Shown here: piece by piece, positions 32,454 through 41,835 of the stretch | Layout: each line of letters begins with the position of its first letter | How positions within the stretch are numbered: the first letter of the stretch is position 1 | Assembly (NCBI GenBank): GCA_028284125.1 | Contig: JANQSI010000023.1 | Span: forward strand, 124,001 to 188,000 | Reading direction: 5' to 3' | DNA from: Cyclobacteriaceae bacterium | GTDB taxonomy: Bacteria; Bacteroidota; Bacteroidia; Cytophagales; Cyclobacteriaceae | Length of the DNA stretch: 64,000 bases | Made by a program: the position numbers and the translations under genes | The notes under the pieces: model-generated | Database searches by the model: none | Seen by the model: only the letters and a program-made list of their open reading frames with translations | What the model was told of the DNA's origin: nothing

Positions 32454-32984
32454 ATGGCCATAAAACGACCTTTTAATTTGCAAGCCTGGATTGAGGATAA
32501 CAGGGATATTTTAAAACCTCCGGTGGGAAATAAGAATCTTTATGCGGATGCCGGTGACTATATTGTTATGATTGTTGGCGGTCCAAACGCGAGAAAAGAT
32601 TATCACTACAACGAGACTGAGGAATTGTTTTATCAGTTAGAGGGCGACATTGAAGTGACTATCCAGGAAGATGGTAAAGCGGTAAAGGTTCCAATCAAGC
32701 AAGGAGAAATGTACTTGCACCCCGCTAAAGTTCCACATTCACCGGCTCGTCCAGCAAATACAGTCGGACTTGTCATAGAACGAAAAAGAGAACCTGATCA
32801 CAAGGATGGATTGATGTGGTTCTGCGACAATTGCAACAACAAATTGCATGACACCTACTTTCATCTGACCAACATAGAGAAAGATTTTCTTCCTCGCTTC
32901 CGAGAGTTTTATAACTCTGAAGAAAAGCGAACTTGTAACAATTGTGGCACTGTGATGGAAACAGACCCAAGATTCACGGACTAA
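32454..32984 (+). CDS. nbaC: 3-hydroxyanthranilate 3,4-dioxygenase
   Basis: The 176-residue cupin opens the ring of 3-hydroxyanthranilate. The iron site is in RKDYHYNETEELFYQLEGD and the following PAKVPHSPARP. The C-terminus has the bacterial rubredoxin-like second iron site, with CDNCNN and CNNCG CxxC pairs. The eukaryotic-type name is haao. It is the first gene on the plus side of a divergent kynurenine cluster, followed 15 bases later by kynureninase. Confidence 0.95.
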   Translation: MAIKRPFNLQAWIEDNRDILKPPVGNKNLYADAGDYIVMIVGGPNARKDYHYNETEELFYQLEGDIEVTIQEDGKAVKVPIKQGEMYLHPAKVPHSPARPANTVGLVIERKREPDHKDGLMWFCDNCNNKLHDTYFHLTNIEKDFLPRFREFYNSEEKRTCNNCGTVMETDPRFTD

Positions 32985-32999
32985 CTCAAAGAATTTCAA

Positions 33000-34268
33000 T
33001 TGAAAGATAAAGCACTGGCCCTTGACCAATCGGACGAGCTGGCCTCATTCAGAAGTCAATTTCACTTTCCACGAGCAGATGGAAAAGACTGCATCTATTT
33101 GTGTGGTAATTCACTTGGTTTACAGCCTAAGTCTACAAAGAACTTTGTTGGGGAAGAACTCAAAAACTGGCAAGAAAGAGGTGTAAGAGGTCATTTCACT
33201 GGAGATAAGCCGTGGGTCAGTTACCATTTAAATTCCAAAAAGTCGTTGGCCAAATTAATTGGATGTTCGGAAGATGAAGTTGTTGCGATGAATAATCTGA
33301 CCACCAATCTCCACCTGGCACTTTCTTCCTTTTACAGACCCGAGGGGAAAAGGAATAAGATCTTAATTGAACGGGGTGCTTTTCCCTCTGACTTTTATGC
33401 AGTGCATTCAGCCATCGTTTTGAGTGGAAATGATCCGGAAAAGTGCCTGGTAGAATTGGAACCAAAGGATGGTTCTGATTATTTGCCAACTGAGGAAATC
33501 ATCGAAAAGATTGAGGCACTTGGAGAAGAGTTGGAGCTGGTGATGTTTCCTGGCGTTCAGTACTATACGGGCCAGTTTTTTAATATCAAAAAAATTACGG
33601 AAGCCGCTCACAAACTGGGCGCTAATGCCGGATTTGATCTGGCACATACCACTGGAAATATTCCATTGACACTTCACGATGACCAGGTGGATTTTGCTGT
33701 TTGGTGCTCTTATAAGTATTTAAACTCTGGACCTGGAGGAACGGGTGGTCTTTTTATTCATTCTAATAACGCACAAAAAACTGATCTGCCAAGACAATCG
33801 GGTTGGTGGGGGCATAATGCCGAAGGCCGATTTAAAATGGATAATGAAATTAACCCAATCCCAACGGTAGATGGCTGGCAATTAAGCAACATCAATATTC
33901 TTTCTCATGCTGCCCATTTAGCTTCTTTGGAATTGTTCGATCATGCAGATATCTATCGACTAAGAAAGAAAAGTATACTTCTTACTGGATTTTTGGAGGA
34001 ATTGATTTCTAATTCAAAAATTCTAAAAGAGCATGTGAAAATGATCACTCCCAGCAATCCAGAAGAACGTGGTGCACAATTATCCTTGTTTCTAACCAAA
34101 CTTGGTAAGCCTGTTTTTGAACGAATTGTTGAAAATGGCGTAATTCTGGACTGGCGGGAACCAAATGTCATTCGGGTGGCACCAGTACCATTGTATAATT
34201 CATTTATGGATGTTTATGAATTTGCACAAATTCTTGAAAACTCTGTGAGAGAACTGTCAAATGGCTAA
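33000..34268 (+). CDS. kynU: Kynureninase
   Basis: The 422-residue PLP enzyme hydrolyses kynurenine or 3-hydroxykynurenine to (3-hydroxy)anthranilate and alanine. Motifs: IYLCGNSLGLQPK, the PLP lysine in VWCSYKYLNSGPGGTGGLF, GWWGHN and QLSNINILS. The start is TTG 33000. Paired with 3-hydroxyanthranilate dioxygenase, it points to tryptophan catabolism. Kynurenine monooxygenase and tryptophan dioxygenase are not in the window. Confidence 0.95.
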   Translation: MKDKALALDQSDELASFRSQFHFPRADGKDCIYLCGNSLGLQPKSTKNFVGEELKNWQERGVRGHFTGDKPWVSYHLNSKKSLAKLIGCSEDEVVAMNNLTTNLHLALSSFYRPEGKRNKILIERGAFPSDFYAVHSAIVLSGNDPEKCLVELEPKDGSDYLPTEEIIEKIEALGEELELVMFPGVQYYTGQFFNIKKITEAAHKLGANAGFDLAHTTGNIPLTLHDDQVDFAVWCSYKYLNSGPGGTGGLFIHSNNAQKTDLPRQSGWWGHNAEGRFKMDNEINPIPTVDGWQLSNINILSHAAHLASLELFDHADIYRLRKKSILLTGFLEELISNSKILKEHVKMITPSNPEERGAQLSLFLTKLGKPVFERIVENGVILDWREPNVIRVAPVPLYNSFMDVYEFAQILENSVRELSNG

Positions 34269-34275
34269 TCGAGTC

Positions 34276-34947
34276 TTATTTTCTTGATTGCGCCAATAGC
34301 CAATCGTAAAAGTCCTTCTCACTAAAAATGGCTGGCCATATCCCATGACCTTTTCCTTCCAATGATATCAGTTCTGCGCTTTCGGAACCACACTCCTTCA
34401 ATTTATCAATCATGTTTTGACTTTTGTCATATCCGTAATCAGCAGTGCCATGATATACGCGGATGGGAAGATCTTTAAGCTTACACAAATCACTTACACT
34501 TCCTCCAGCTGGTGCCAGTGGTGAAGCTGCAGCAAGCAAATGACTGATCTTTTTCACATTGGCCCAAGTTCCAGCACCGCCCATGCTGTATCCAAATAAA
34601 TACACTCGGTCAGGATCGATGGAAACCTTCTCGGAAGCTTGTTTCAAAACTCCTTCCAGATTGACATTCGACCAGGAACATCCACTCTTACACGAGGGAG
34701 CAATAACAATGAATGGAAAGTCCAATCCGGCCCGCGCAGCATACTTTGAAGGGTGATGTTTCGTATTGGACCGATCCGCGCCATGCAAAAAGATAATAGT
34801 CGGATGTTTTTTACTTTCATCATAATTATCCGGTGTGCTAAGGATGTACGGGAGATTCTCGAAGCGCTCGTTCTCAGCATTTTTTACTTCTTGAGTATGG
34901 CCACTCAAGAGTGAAACGAGAAATAGAATTGTGAGTGTTCTTTTCAT
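34276..34947 (-). CDS. Secreted alpha/beta hydrolase (esterase/dienelactone-like)
   Basis: The 223-residue protein has a signal peptide (TLTILFLVSLLSGHTQ), the oxyanion stretch TIIFLHGADRSNTKHH, the nucleophile elbow VYLFGYSMGGAGTW, an aspartate in YHGTADYGYD and the final histidine in GKGHGIWPAIF. This resembles feruloyl esterase/polyhydroxybutyrate depolymerase-like exported hydrolases. The substrate is unknown. It is the last gene of a probable operon with the LytTR/LytS pair, one base after the regulator stop. Confidence 0.82.
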   Translation of the reverse strand: MKRTLTILFLVSLLSGHTQEVKNAENERFENLPYILSTPDNYDESKKHPTIIFLHGADRSNTKHHPSKYAARAGLDFPFIVIAPSCKSGCSWSNVNLEGVLKQASEKVSIDPDRVYLFGYSMGGAGTWANVKKISHLLAAASPLAPAGGSVSDLCKLKDLPIRVYHGTADYGYDKSQNMIDKLKECGSESAELISLEGKGHGIWPAIFSEKDFYDWLLAQSRK

Positions 34948-34948
34948 T

Positions 34949-35722
34949 TTAAAGTGTTTTAGGGAGGTTATTTTTAAAATTTCGACTGCCTCTTACTCGG
35001 ATTTCATTCTCAAGAATGACGAAGAAATCCCCATTAAAATATGACTCCAGGTATTTGATTTTTTCAAGGTTTACCAAATGTGATTTGTGGATCTGTACAA
35101 AGGTTTTGTATTTGCTTTCAATTGACTTTAGTGCGCTTTTCACAATATGCACTTGATCTGATAAATGGATTTTGACATAAGAGTCCATCGCCTCAATCCA
35201 GTAAATGTCCTTTACTTGCAAAAAGTGGATTTTGCCATTTGATTTAACAATAAGCCTTGAATCAGAATTGTCCTCAGAATGGATTAATGAATTTCCATTT
35301 TGTTCATTTTGATACTCTTTTAAGAGATTTTTAAGTTTTTCCTGGATTGAAGGGTCTTGTTTATTGGCGAAGGAAGTTTTGGCTCTACCAAGCGATTTCT
35401 CAAATCTTTCCTGACTGAAAGGTTTGAGAAGATAATCTAAGGCACTGACCTCAAAAGCTTTTAATGCATATTGATCGTAAGCAGTCGAAAAAATCACAAT
35501 TGGTAAATCGTGATTTGAAATACTACCTAAGACATCAAACCCATTAATCCCAGGCATTTGAATATCTAAAAAGATCAAGTCGGGTTTCAAAGAAGAAATT
35601 TTGTTAATGGCCTCTTTTCCATCTTTGGCTTCACCGATCAAATCTATTTGTGCGTCTTTTTTTAGAAGAAGTTTTATTCCTTCTCTCGCCTTCTTCTCAT
35701 CATCAATGATCAATGCTCTCAT
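34949..35722 (-). CDS. LytTR-type response regulator
   Basis: The 257-residue protein has an N-terminal receiver (DDE pocket at residue 7; phosphoacceptor D53 in IFLDIQMPGINGF; lysine in YLLKPFSQERF) and a C-terminal LytTR DNA-binding domain (about 155-257; IYWIEAMDSYVKIHL, FVQIHKSHLVNLEKI, IRVRGSRNFKNNL). ATG 35722 overlaps the kinase stop as ATGA, so the pair is coupled. The downstream hydrolase may be a target. Confidence 0.93.
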   Translation of the reverse strand: MRALIIDDEKKAREGIKLLLKKDAQIDLIGEAKDGKEAINKISSLKPDLIFLDIQMPGINGFDVLGSISNHDLPIVIFSTAYDQYALKAFEVSALDYLLKPFSQERFEKSLGRAKTSFANKQDPSIQEKLKNLLKEYQNEQNGNSLIHSEDNSDSRLIVKSNGKIHFLQVKDIYWIEAMDSYVKIHLSDQVHIVKSALKSIESKYKTFVQIHKSHLVNLEKIKYLESYFNGDFFVILENEIRVRGSRNFKNNLPKTL

Positions 35723-36783
35723 AATACCAAGGCTTCTTTTTCCGGTAGGCATGGAAGCTTAAGAACAGCTTCTACTCCATTACTAACTTCTTTTAGGCTG
35801 ATTCTAGCTTTTTCTTTGAACAAAGTCTTAAGCCGACTTTTAACATTAGATAGCCCAATACCACTACTTGTGTCATTGCTTCCCAAGGTTCCCGTATTGA
35901 AAACTTTTATCAAAAGGTTTTCTTCTTCTTGCTCAGCGGTTATCCGAATCTCAGATTTTCCCAGCGTTTTGTTTACTCCGTGGATAATCCCATTTTCTAC
36001 CAACGGTTGAAGAATAAATACTGGAACCTTCAGGTTTTTATCGGCTTCATTTACTGCTATTTCAATAGCAAGTCGGTCCTCAAATCTGATTTGCTCAATT
36101 TCAAGATACTTTCTGGCAAAATCTATTTCTTCTTCTAACGAAATCAGCTGATTTTCGAAATTATTCAGCGACATACGAAGAAGGTCACTTAGTTTCAACA
36201 GCATTTCTAATGCTTCTTCATTTTTCCCAGTACGCATAAGAGTTGCAATCGCATTATGTGCATTGAAAATGAAATGCGGTCGTATCTGCATTTTTAAAGC
36301 GTGAATGTTCGCTTGGGTCAATTCCGCTTCGAGTTTGGTCGCCTCCACCGATTTGTTTTGATACTTCTTGCTTATTTCAATGACATAGAAAACGATAAGC
36401 ATGACCCAGGAAATAATGGTCGCCTCCATCATGAAAAATGTTCCACCAAAGATTTGCTTTAAACCGAAAGCAGCTGGCAGATCTGCTAGCAAGACTCCAA
36501 AACCAATATAGATGGTCCTATTGATGCCCAATTTGATCAAGCCAATGAATATTCCCAGGACAAAAAGAAACAGGATTCTATGATGAATTTTGAATTTCTC
36601 AGACCAGGAGAAAAGTCGATACGCCGGGATCGTGAAAACTATCCAAAGAACATAACCGGGAATGTAATACCAGAGGAAAATGGTATCGGTTATGCTTTGT
36701 GGCTTTTTCAATAAATCGATGATAAAAAAAAGCAGCCAGGGGGCGATTACCTGCAAGCTGCTTCTGATTTTTGGCCCAACCAT
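35719..36783 (-). CDS. LytS-type sensor histidine kinase (His_kinase family)
   Basis: The 354-residue protein has several N-terminal membrane helices (about four within residues 10-150) and the His_kinase motif MQIRPHFIFNAHNAIATL with the phosphorylated histidine. The ATPase part includes FILQPLVENGIIHGVN and SSGIGLSNVKSRL. This class pairs with LytTR regulators; its partner follows with a four-base overlap. The signal is unknown. Confidence 0.92.
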   Translation of the reverse strand: MVGPKIRSSLQVIAPWLLFFIIDLLKKPQSITDTIFLWYYIPGYVLWIVFTIPAYRLFSWSEKFKIHHRILFLFVLGIFIGLIKLGINRTIYIGFGVLLADLPAAFGLKQIFGGTFFMMEATIISWVMLIVFYVIEISKKYQNKSVEATKLEAELTQANIHALKMQIRPHFIFNAHNAIATLMRTGKNEEALEMLLKLSDLLRMSLNNFENQLISLEEEIDFARKYLEIEQIRFEDRLAIEIAVNEADKNLKVPVFILQPLVENGIIHGVNKTLGKSEIRITAEQEEENLLIKVFNTGTLGSNDTSSGIGLSNVKSRLKTLFKEKARISLKEVSNGVEAVLKLPCLPEKEALVL

Positions 36784-36863
36784 ACCTTATTTAAACTATA
36801 AACCTAATTTTTAGATTCAAAAACATGAGAAACTAGACAATGCATGGTAATCGAACCAACGGA

Positions 36864-37550
36864 TCAGCCGTCCAATAAACCTTTCAACTTTTCTTCACCT
36901 CGAGCACGCCAAAATTTTATGAAGTCTTTATTCCAGTGGGTTGTCAAACCTCTGTTATCAGCTTTTTCAAATATCTGTTCCGCATAATCCAAGAGCCAAA
37001 TTCCTGTTGCTACTTCCTGGTACTTATCTTTCCTAATCATATTGGTTCCTTGTAAAACAAACATCAAAGGGTTTCTGGAATTGTATTTTGTAGCCTCCTT
37101 GTATTTTGCTTTTCTCAAGTTCTCGTACTCTTCCTTCTTTTCCTCGGGAACGGCATACTCCATAAATCCGTAAATGAATCCCTCGAGCATTAAAAAATCG
37201 GATCGCTCTTCGTCCGACATATCTCCTTTGATACGCACAGACTTGTCCAGGTAATCTTTTGACTCCCAAAGCAATTTTTCTGCATCCAAATCCTTTGGGA
37301 ATTCTGGCCTGTCATACAATCGCCATACCTGAGTGGATAGATAAGCAGTCCAGTAAGCCGGAAGCCACTCATTAGGATATTTCTCAACTAAATCCTTAAA
37401 TGCATTAAGCGCTACAATTTCTGATGCAATCGAAGAGGCTGTGTCGTGAATGTAAAGGGTTTCCTTGATGTCGGTGGCAAATCTTTTTGACTGAGAAAAG
37501 CCAATTGATAATGTGGCCAAAAGTGCGAAAGACAGAAATATTCTATTCAT
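36864..37550 (-). CDS. Secreted protein of unknown function
   Basis: The 228-residue protein has a signal peptide (RIFLSFALLATLSIGFSQ). The mature part is helical, rich in aromatic residues and lysine/glutamate (NEWLPAYWTAYLSTQVW), and looks like short TPR-like repeats. I do not recognise a domain. The family-style start is ATG 37550; the longer frame from 37634 adds a basic, non-signal extension. It is monocistronic. Confidence 0.72.
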   Translation of the reverse strand: MNRIFLSFALLATLSIGFSQSKRFATDIKETLYIHDTASSIASEIVALNAFKDLVEKYPNEWLPAYWTAYLSTQVWRLYDRPEFPKDLDAEKLLWESKDYLDKSVRIKGDMSDEERSDFLMLEGFIYGFMEYAVPEEKKEEYENLRKAKYKEATKYNSRNPLMFVLQGTNMIRKDKYQEVATGIWLLDYAEQIFEKADNRGLTTHWNKDFIKFWRARGEEKLKGLLDG

Positions 37551-37669
37551 TGAAAATGATTTTTTAGTCTGTCTTCGGAAACGCTTGTGTCCAATGATGG
37601 TCACAAATAGTTGGTGACATGGATAGCGATCCATGCAAGAAGAGTTTATCTAACTATGAGAAGGTTAGA

Positions 37670-38116
37670 TTAATAGTCGAGAGCTAAACGAGCGGATAGT
37701 GTGTCGATGGTTCGTTGTTCTTCATGAGCAATTCCATCAGCAGCATTGGCAAAAAGATACATCGCCTCTTGAACAAATTCCTTTTCATCTTCATGATCAC
37801 TCAAGTAATTCTTGAGCGTATTAAGAAACTTCTTTTCCCACTTGTCAATATTTTCCAAAAGATACCTAAACTCTGTTCTGAACAATTGTTCGATTTTCTC
37901 AGCACTTGCATTGGGCATTTGATCAATATAAAGCAAAGCCAGGCCTTTGGATATACTTAAGACTCCATCCCATTCTTCCTTGTCCAATTTTCCATCACTC
38001 ATGCAAACAAGAAGGGCGGGGTAAATTTTGAGGATGTAGGTGAACTGATCAAGGCTTAGTTCGGATTTCCTTGTTTTTAAATATTCGTCTAAGAGAGTTT
38101 CTTCTTGAGGCTTCAT
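37670..38116 (-). CDS. TerB-like helical protein
   Basis: This 148-residue all-helical cytoplasmic protein has two acidic SDGKLDKEEWDGV and ADGIAHEEQRTIDTL segments, spaced as in TerB/DjlA-like domains, where they bind metal ions. No membrane segment is seen. The role is unknown; TerB folds occur in tellurite resistance, phage defence and envelope proteins. It is flanked by unrelated genes. Confidence 0.65.
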   Translation of the reverse strand: MKPQEETLLDEYLKTRKSELSLDQFTYILKIYPALLVCMSDGKLDKEEWDGVLSISKGLALLYIDQMPNASAEKIEQLFRTEFRYLLENIDKWEKKFLNTLKNYLSDHEDEKEFVQEAMYLFANAADGIAHEEQRTIDTLSARLALDY

Positions 38117-38240
38117 TAAGATTAAATATTCGTTTTTGTGGTGACTTGATTAGTTATGCAAGTATATGTATATACACAGTGATTTTAAATAGTAACCTCA
38201 AAATTGTGCTTTTTCTATAATTAATTTCACTAATCTAATG

Positions 38241-39713
38241 TTAATCGATCGTAACTACTCGTTCATCGTTCGTTATGATGGCTTTGTAGTTAGAATAATT
38301 TTCCAAAATTTCATCCACATATCCAACCGGCTCTGCTCCACGGCAGTAACCAAACTCGACCACAGGATCGCTGAAATACTTGGTGTATGACTTCTTAAGC
38401 AAAAATTCCCGCACATCTTGCCACTTGGTCGGGTCTTTCTCATACTTCCTTGTAAGTCTAACAGCATCCAATACGTGTCCCCTACCAACATTATAAGAAG
38501 CAAGAACAAACTTTAGCCGTTCATTAGGATCTTCTATGTCTTTTTTCCAGGTATCCTGCAGCCATAGCAGCTGCATTTTCCCTGCATAGATATTTTGAGC
38601 CGGGTCCGTAAGTTTTGTTACATTATACTGTTTACCAGTTCTCGGTAAAACCTGCATCAAACCAATTGCACCGGCCCAGGATTTGGCTCTTCTATCAAAC
38701 TTGGATTCTTTAAAAACCTGCGCGGCTAGCAATCTCCAGTCCCACCCGAGTTCTATGGCCGCATCTTTAATCAATGAATCATACGGCGAAATATTACCAC
38801 CGCTTACAGTAGAGTACTTGCTTCTCGACCTGGCAAGGGAAGCCTTAGAGCTTTTGAAATACTTGTCATAAATCACATAGTAGTCGGTGGTTTTCCTCAT
38901 TTTTTCAATCCAACTATTCAGTGAATTCAAAAGTTCTGGTGCGTTTTTTCTTACTCCCCAGGCTATCTGTTGCGGAAAACTCACAGCGGTCTTTATGTCC
39001 AAATTTCTGTAATAAGTTGAGTTGACCTGAGCTATATTTTTCTCGACCACTGTATAATCTATCGTTCCGTCCGCAACCGCTTTTATTAACTGTTCCGTTT
39101 CCACTTCATTACCACCGGGAGTGATCAAAATATCTCCGCCAATTTCATCCGATAAATTGACCAGACGATCATAATAAGAAGAATGTGACCTCACAGTCAC
39201 TTCTTTACCAATTAAATCAATAGGATTTCGGATAAGCTCTGCCTCAATCTCGTGGTACTTCATTTCTCTCCAGTTCTCGGGTTTTCGCTGGATCAGAACC
39301 AAATGTTGTTGATTGTGATAATGAGTAAATGCAATTTTCTTTTTTCGCTCTTTTGTGACCGTCAAATTATAGGCCATAATATCACCTATTCCGGTGTTGA
39401 GTTTATTGAAGGCCTCTTCCAAATTTTGTGTAATATCTATTTTGAGCTCTACACCCAATTCATCACTATACCGTTTTAAGAGCTCGTATTCATAACCCAT
39501 CGTCTGTCCGCGATAAATAAATAATCCGGTGGAACTATTGTCAATCAAAGCTGTGATATAGCCACGTTCCTTGACCTTATCAAGATCAAATTCAAAGATG
39601 AATTCTTCTTTTTCCTTGATTTCTAGGTTGCTACTAACAGTAGATTGCCTACATGAAAAAACAAGCAAGCTTAGACAAACTAGCAGCTTTATATTTTGGA
39701 AGGTGGTTGACAT
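38241..39713 (-). CDS. mltF: Membrane-bound lytic murein transglycosylase F
   Basis: The 490-residue protein has a lipoprotein signal (LLVCLSLLVFSC), a family 3 solute-binding domain (about 50-290; YITALIDNSSTGLFIYRG, GIGDIMAYNLTVTKERKK), and a C-terminal SLT domain (about 315-450; AAQVFKESKFDRRAKSWAGAIGLMQVLP with the catalytic glutamate). This is the MltF layout. It cleaves peptidoglycan at the outer membrane. It lies 53 bases downstream of dxs on the same strand. Confidence 0.92.
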   Translation of the reverse strand: MSTTFQNIKLLVCLSLLVFSCRQSTVSSNLEIKEKEEFIFEFDLDKVKERGYITALIDNSSTGLFIYRGQTMGYEYELLKRYSDELGVELKIDITQNLEEAFNKLNTGIGDIMAYNLTVTKERKKKIAFTHYHNQQHLVLIQRKPENWREMKYHEIEAELIRNPIDLIGKEVTVRSHSSYYDRLVNLSDEIGGDILITPGGNEVETEQLIKAVADGTIDYTVVEKNIAQVNSTYYRNLDIKTAVSFPQQIAWGVRKNAPELLNSLNSWIEKMRKTTDYYVIYDKYFKSSKASLARSRSKYSTVSGGNISPYDSLIKDAAIELGWDWRLLAAQVFKESKFDRRAKSWAGAIGLMQVLPRTGKQYNVTKLTDPAQNIYAGKMQLLWLQDTWKKDIEDPNERLKFVLASYNVGRGHVLDAVRLTRKYEKDPTKWQDVREFLLKKSYTKYFSDPVVEFGYCRGAEPVGYVDEILENYSNYKAIITNDERVVTID

Positions 39714-39766
39714 ACCAAAAGATAATGTACAAAAAAAACGTAAGTTTTTTGTAGAGTGTTTGCTAA

Positions 39767-41683
39767 TTAAGAGGAGTGTACTTGAGAAACCTCCGTTAAT
39801 TCCACCACAGCTTGCTTGATGGCTTCTTTGTCATATCCGCATTCTTGATGAAGCTGAGGCTGTTCCCCATGTTCAACTAATCTATCTGGAATTCCGAGTC
39901 GCTTGATGTTGACTTGGTAATCATTGTCCGAAGCAAATTCAAGGACTGCAGAACCAAACCCGCCCATCAGGCATCCGTCTTCAACGGTAATTATTTTGTT
40001 GAACTTAATCATCACCTCATGAAGCATTTCTTCATCCAGAGGCTTTGCAAACCGCATATCATAAACAGCTGGATCTAATCCTTCTTCTTTTAAATCGAGA
40101 GCAGCTGCTTCAGCAAAATTGCCAACGTGACCTATTGTTAAAATTGCAACCTCCGAACCATCAACAACTTGTCGCCCAGTTCCAATCTCAACAAGCTCCA
40201 TTTCTGCTCTCCATTCCGGCATAACGCCATTTCCTCTTGGGTATCGAATTGAGAATGGCCCATCATGCTTACTTGCGGTAAACATTAAATTTCTCAGCTC
40301 AGATTCGTTCATAGGTGCTGACACCACCATATTCGGCAAGCATCGCATGTATGCGATATCATAAACTCCATGATGTGTTGGTCCGTCCGCCCCTGCTAAC
40401 CCCGCACGATCCATACAAAATATAACAGGCAAATTTTGAATACATACATCATGTACGACCTGGTCATACGCTCGCTGCATGAACGTGCTGTAGATATTAC
40501 AGAAAGGAACCAAACCTTGTGTCGCTAATCCTGCAGAAAATGTAACCGCATGTTGCTCCGCAATTCCTACATCGTATGCCCGATCCGGAATCTCCTCCAT
40601 CATAATTTTCATGGAAGATCCAGAAGGCATTGCTGGCGTAACTCCAATGATCTTTTCATTTGCATTCGCCAATTCTACCAAAGTGTGTCCGAAAACATCC
40701 TGGTACTTTGGTGGCTGAGGTGTATCGTACACCTTTTTGTTAATGGCTCCAGAAATTTTATCAAAAGTGCCCGGAGCGTGCCATTTGGTTTGATCTTTTT
40801 CAGCAAGATCATATCCCTTGCCTTTAACAGTCAGACAATGTAAAATTTTAGGGCCTGGAATGTTTTGTAGGTCTTTCAATACATCAACCAGGTGATTTAC
40901 ATCGTGACCATCAATAGGTCCAAAATATCTTAAGTTCAGCGACTCGAAAAGATTGCTTTGCTTAAGGAGCAATGACTTGACACTATTCTCAACCTTGGCG
41001 GCTATTTCCTGGGCATTTGGCCCAAACTTGCTGATCTTTCCCAGCAACTTCCAGATCTCGTCTCTAAATCTGTTATAGGTATGACTAGTAGTTATATCTG
41101 TCAAATAATCCTTCAATGCACCTACATTCGGATCGATTGACATACAGTTATCATTTAGAATGATAAGTAGGTTCGAATTGGAAACACCCGCATGATTCAT
41201 TGCCTCAAAAGCCAAGCCTCCGGTCATGGCCCCATCACCAATTACTGCAATGTGTTGTTTGTTTTCATTTTTTTGCTTGGATGCTTCAGCCATACCAAGC
41301 GCAGCTGAAATGGATGTTGAAGAGTGCCCAACGCCAAACGTGTCATATTCACTTTCACTTCTCTTCGGAAATCCCGAAAGACCTTTGTATTTTCTATTGG
41401 TATGGAAGTTATCTCTCCTTCCGGTTAAAATTTTATGCCCATAAGCCTGATGACCTACGTCCCAAACCAGTTGATCTACTGGGGTATTGAAAACGTAATG
41501 AAGTGCTACGGTTAATTCTGTCACTCCAAGGCTGGCACCAAAGTGACCTCCGTAAACGGAAACATTATCAATAATGAAATTTCTGAGTTCTTCGCAAACC
41601 TGCGCCAGTTGACGTTGGTCCAGTTTTTTGAGATCGTTAGGTGAATCGATCTCGGCAAGTAATGGTCCTGGTATTATTTCCAT
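39767..41683 (-). CDS. dxs: 1-deoxy-D-xylulose-5-phosphate synthase
   Basis: This 638-residue TPP enzyme makes the first intermediate of the MEP isoprenoid pathway. Seen: VSVYGGHFGASLGVTELTVALHYVF, VWDVGHQAYGHKILTGRR, the TPP motif GDGAMTGGLAFEAMNHAG...NDN, and FCMDRAGLAGADGPTHHGVYD in the second domain. Full length for the family. It is divergent from scpA, with 152 bases between them. Confidence 0.97.
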   Translation of the reverse strand: MEIIPGPLLAEIDSPNDLKKLDQRQLAQVCEELRNFIIDNVSVYGGHFGASLGVTELTVALHYVFNTPVDQLVWDVGHQAYGHKILTGRRDNFHTNRKYKGLSGFPKRSESEYDTFGVGHSSTSISAALGMAEASKQKNENKQHIAVIGDGAMTGGLAFEAMNHAGVSNSNLLIILNDNCMSIDPNVGALKDYLTDITTSHTYNRFRDEIWKLLGKISKFGPNAQEIAAKVENSVKSLLLKQSNLFESLNLRYFGPIDGHDVNHLVDVLKDLQNIPGPKILHCLTVKGKGYDLAEKDQTKWHAPGTFDKISGAINKKVYDTPQPPKYQDVFGHTLVELANANEKIIGVTPAMPSGSSMKIMMEEIPDRAYDVGIAEQHAVTFSAGLATQGLVPFCNIYSTFMQRAYDQVVHDVCIQNLPVIFCMDRAGLAGADGPTHHGVYDIAYMRCLPNMVVSAPMNESELRNLMFTASKHDGPFSIRYPRGNGVMPEWRAEMELVEIGTGRQVVDGSEVAILTIGHVGNFAEAAALDLKEEGLDPAVYDMRFAKPLDEEMLHEVMIKFNKIITVEDGCLMGGFGSAVLEFASDNDYQVNIKRLGIPDRLVEHGEQPQLHQECGYDKEAIKQAVVELTEVSQVHSS

Positions 41684-41823
41684 TCTATCAAATGTCCATC
41701 ATAAACTGATTTGAAGATAAAAAGTTTGGTTGATCTTCCTAAACATCAGTTTATACAAGGGCACAAAGCTAATCATATCATAAGTAAGCTACTCATTAAT
41801 ATTTCAAACTTAACATTTGATGG

Positions 41824-41831
41824 TAATTTTG
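41824..41831 (+). promoter_or_regulatory. Candidate -7 element abutting the scpA start
   Basis: TAATTTTG matches TAnnTTTG exactly and ends four bases before the GTG start of scpA. If used, the transcript would start at or within a base or two of the start codon, that is, leaderless. No clear -33 TTG is seen. Confidence 0.3.
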
Positions 41832-41835
41832 AATT

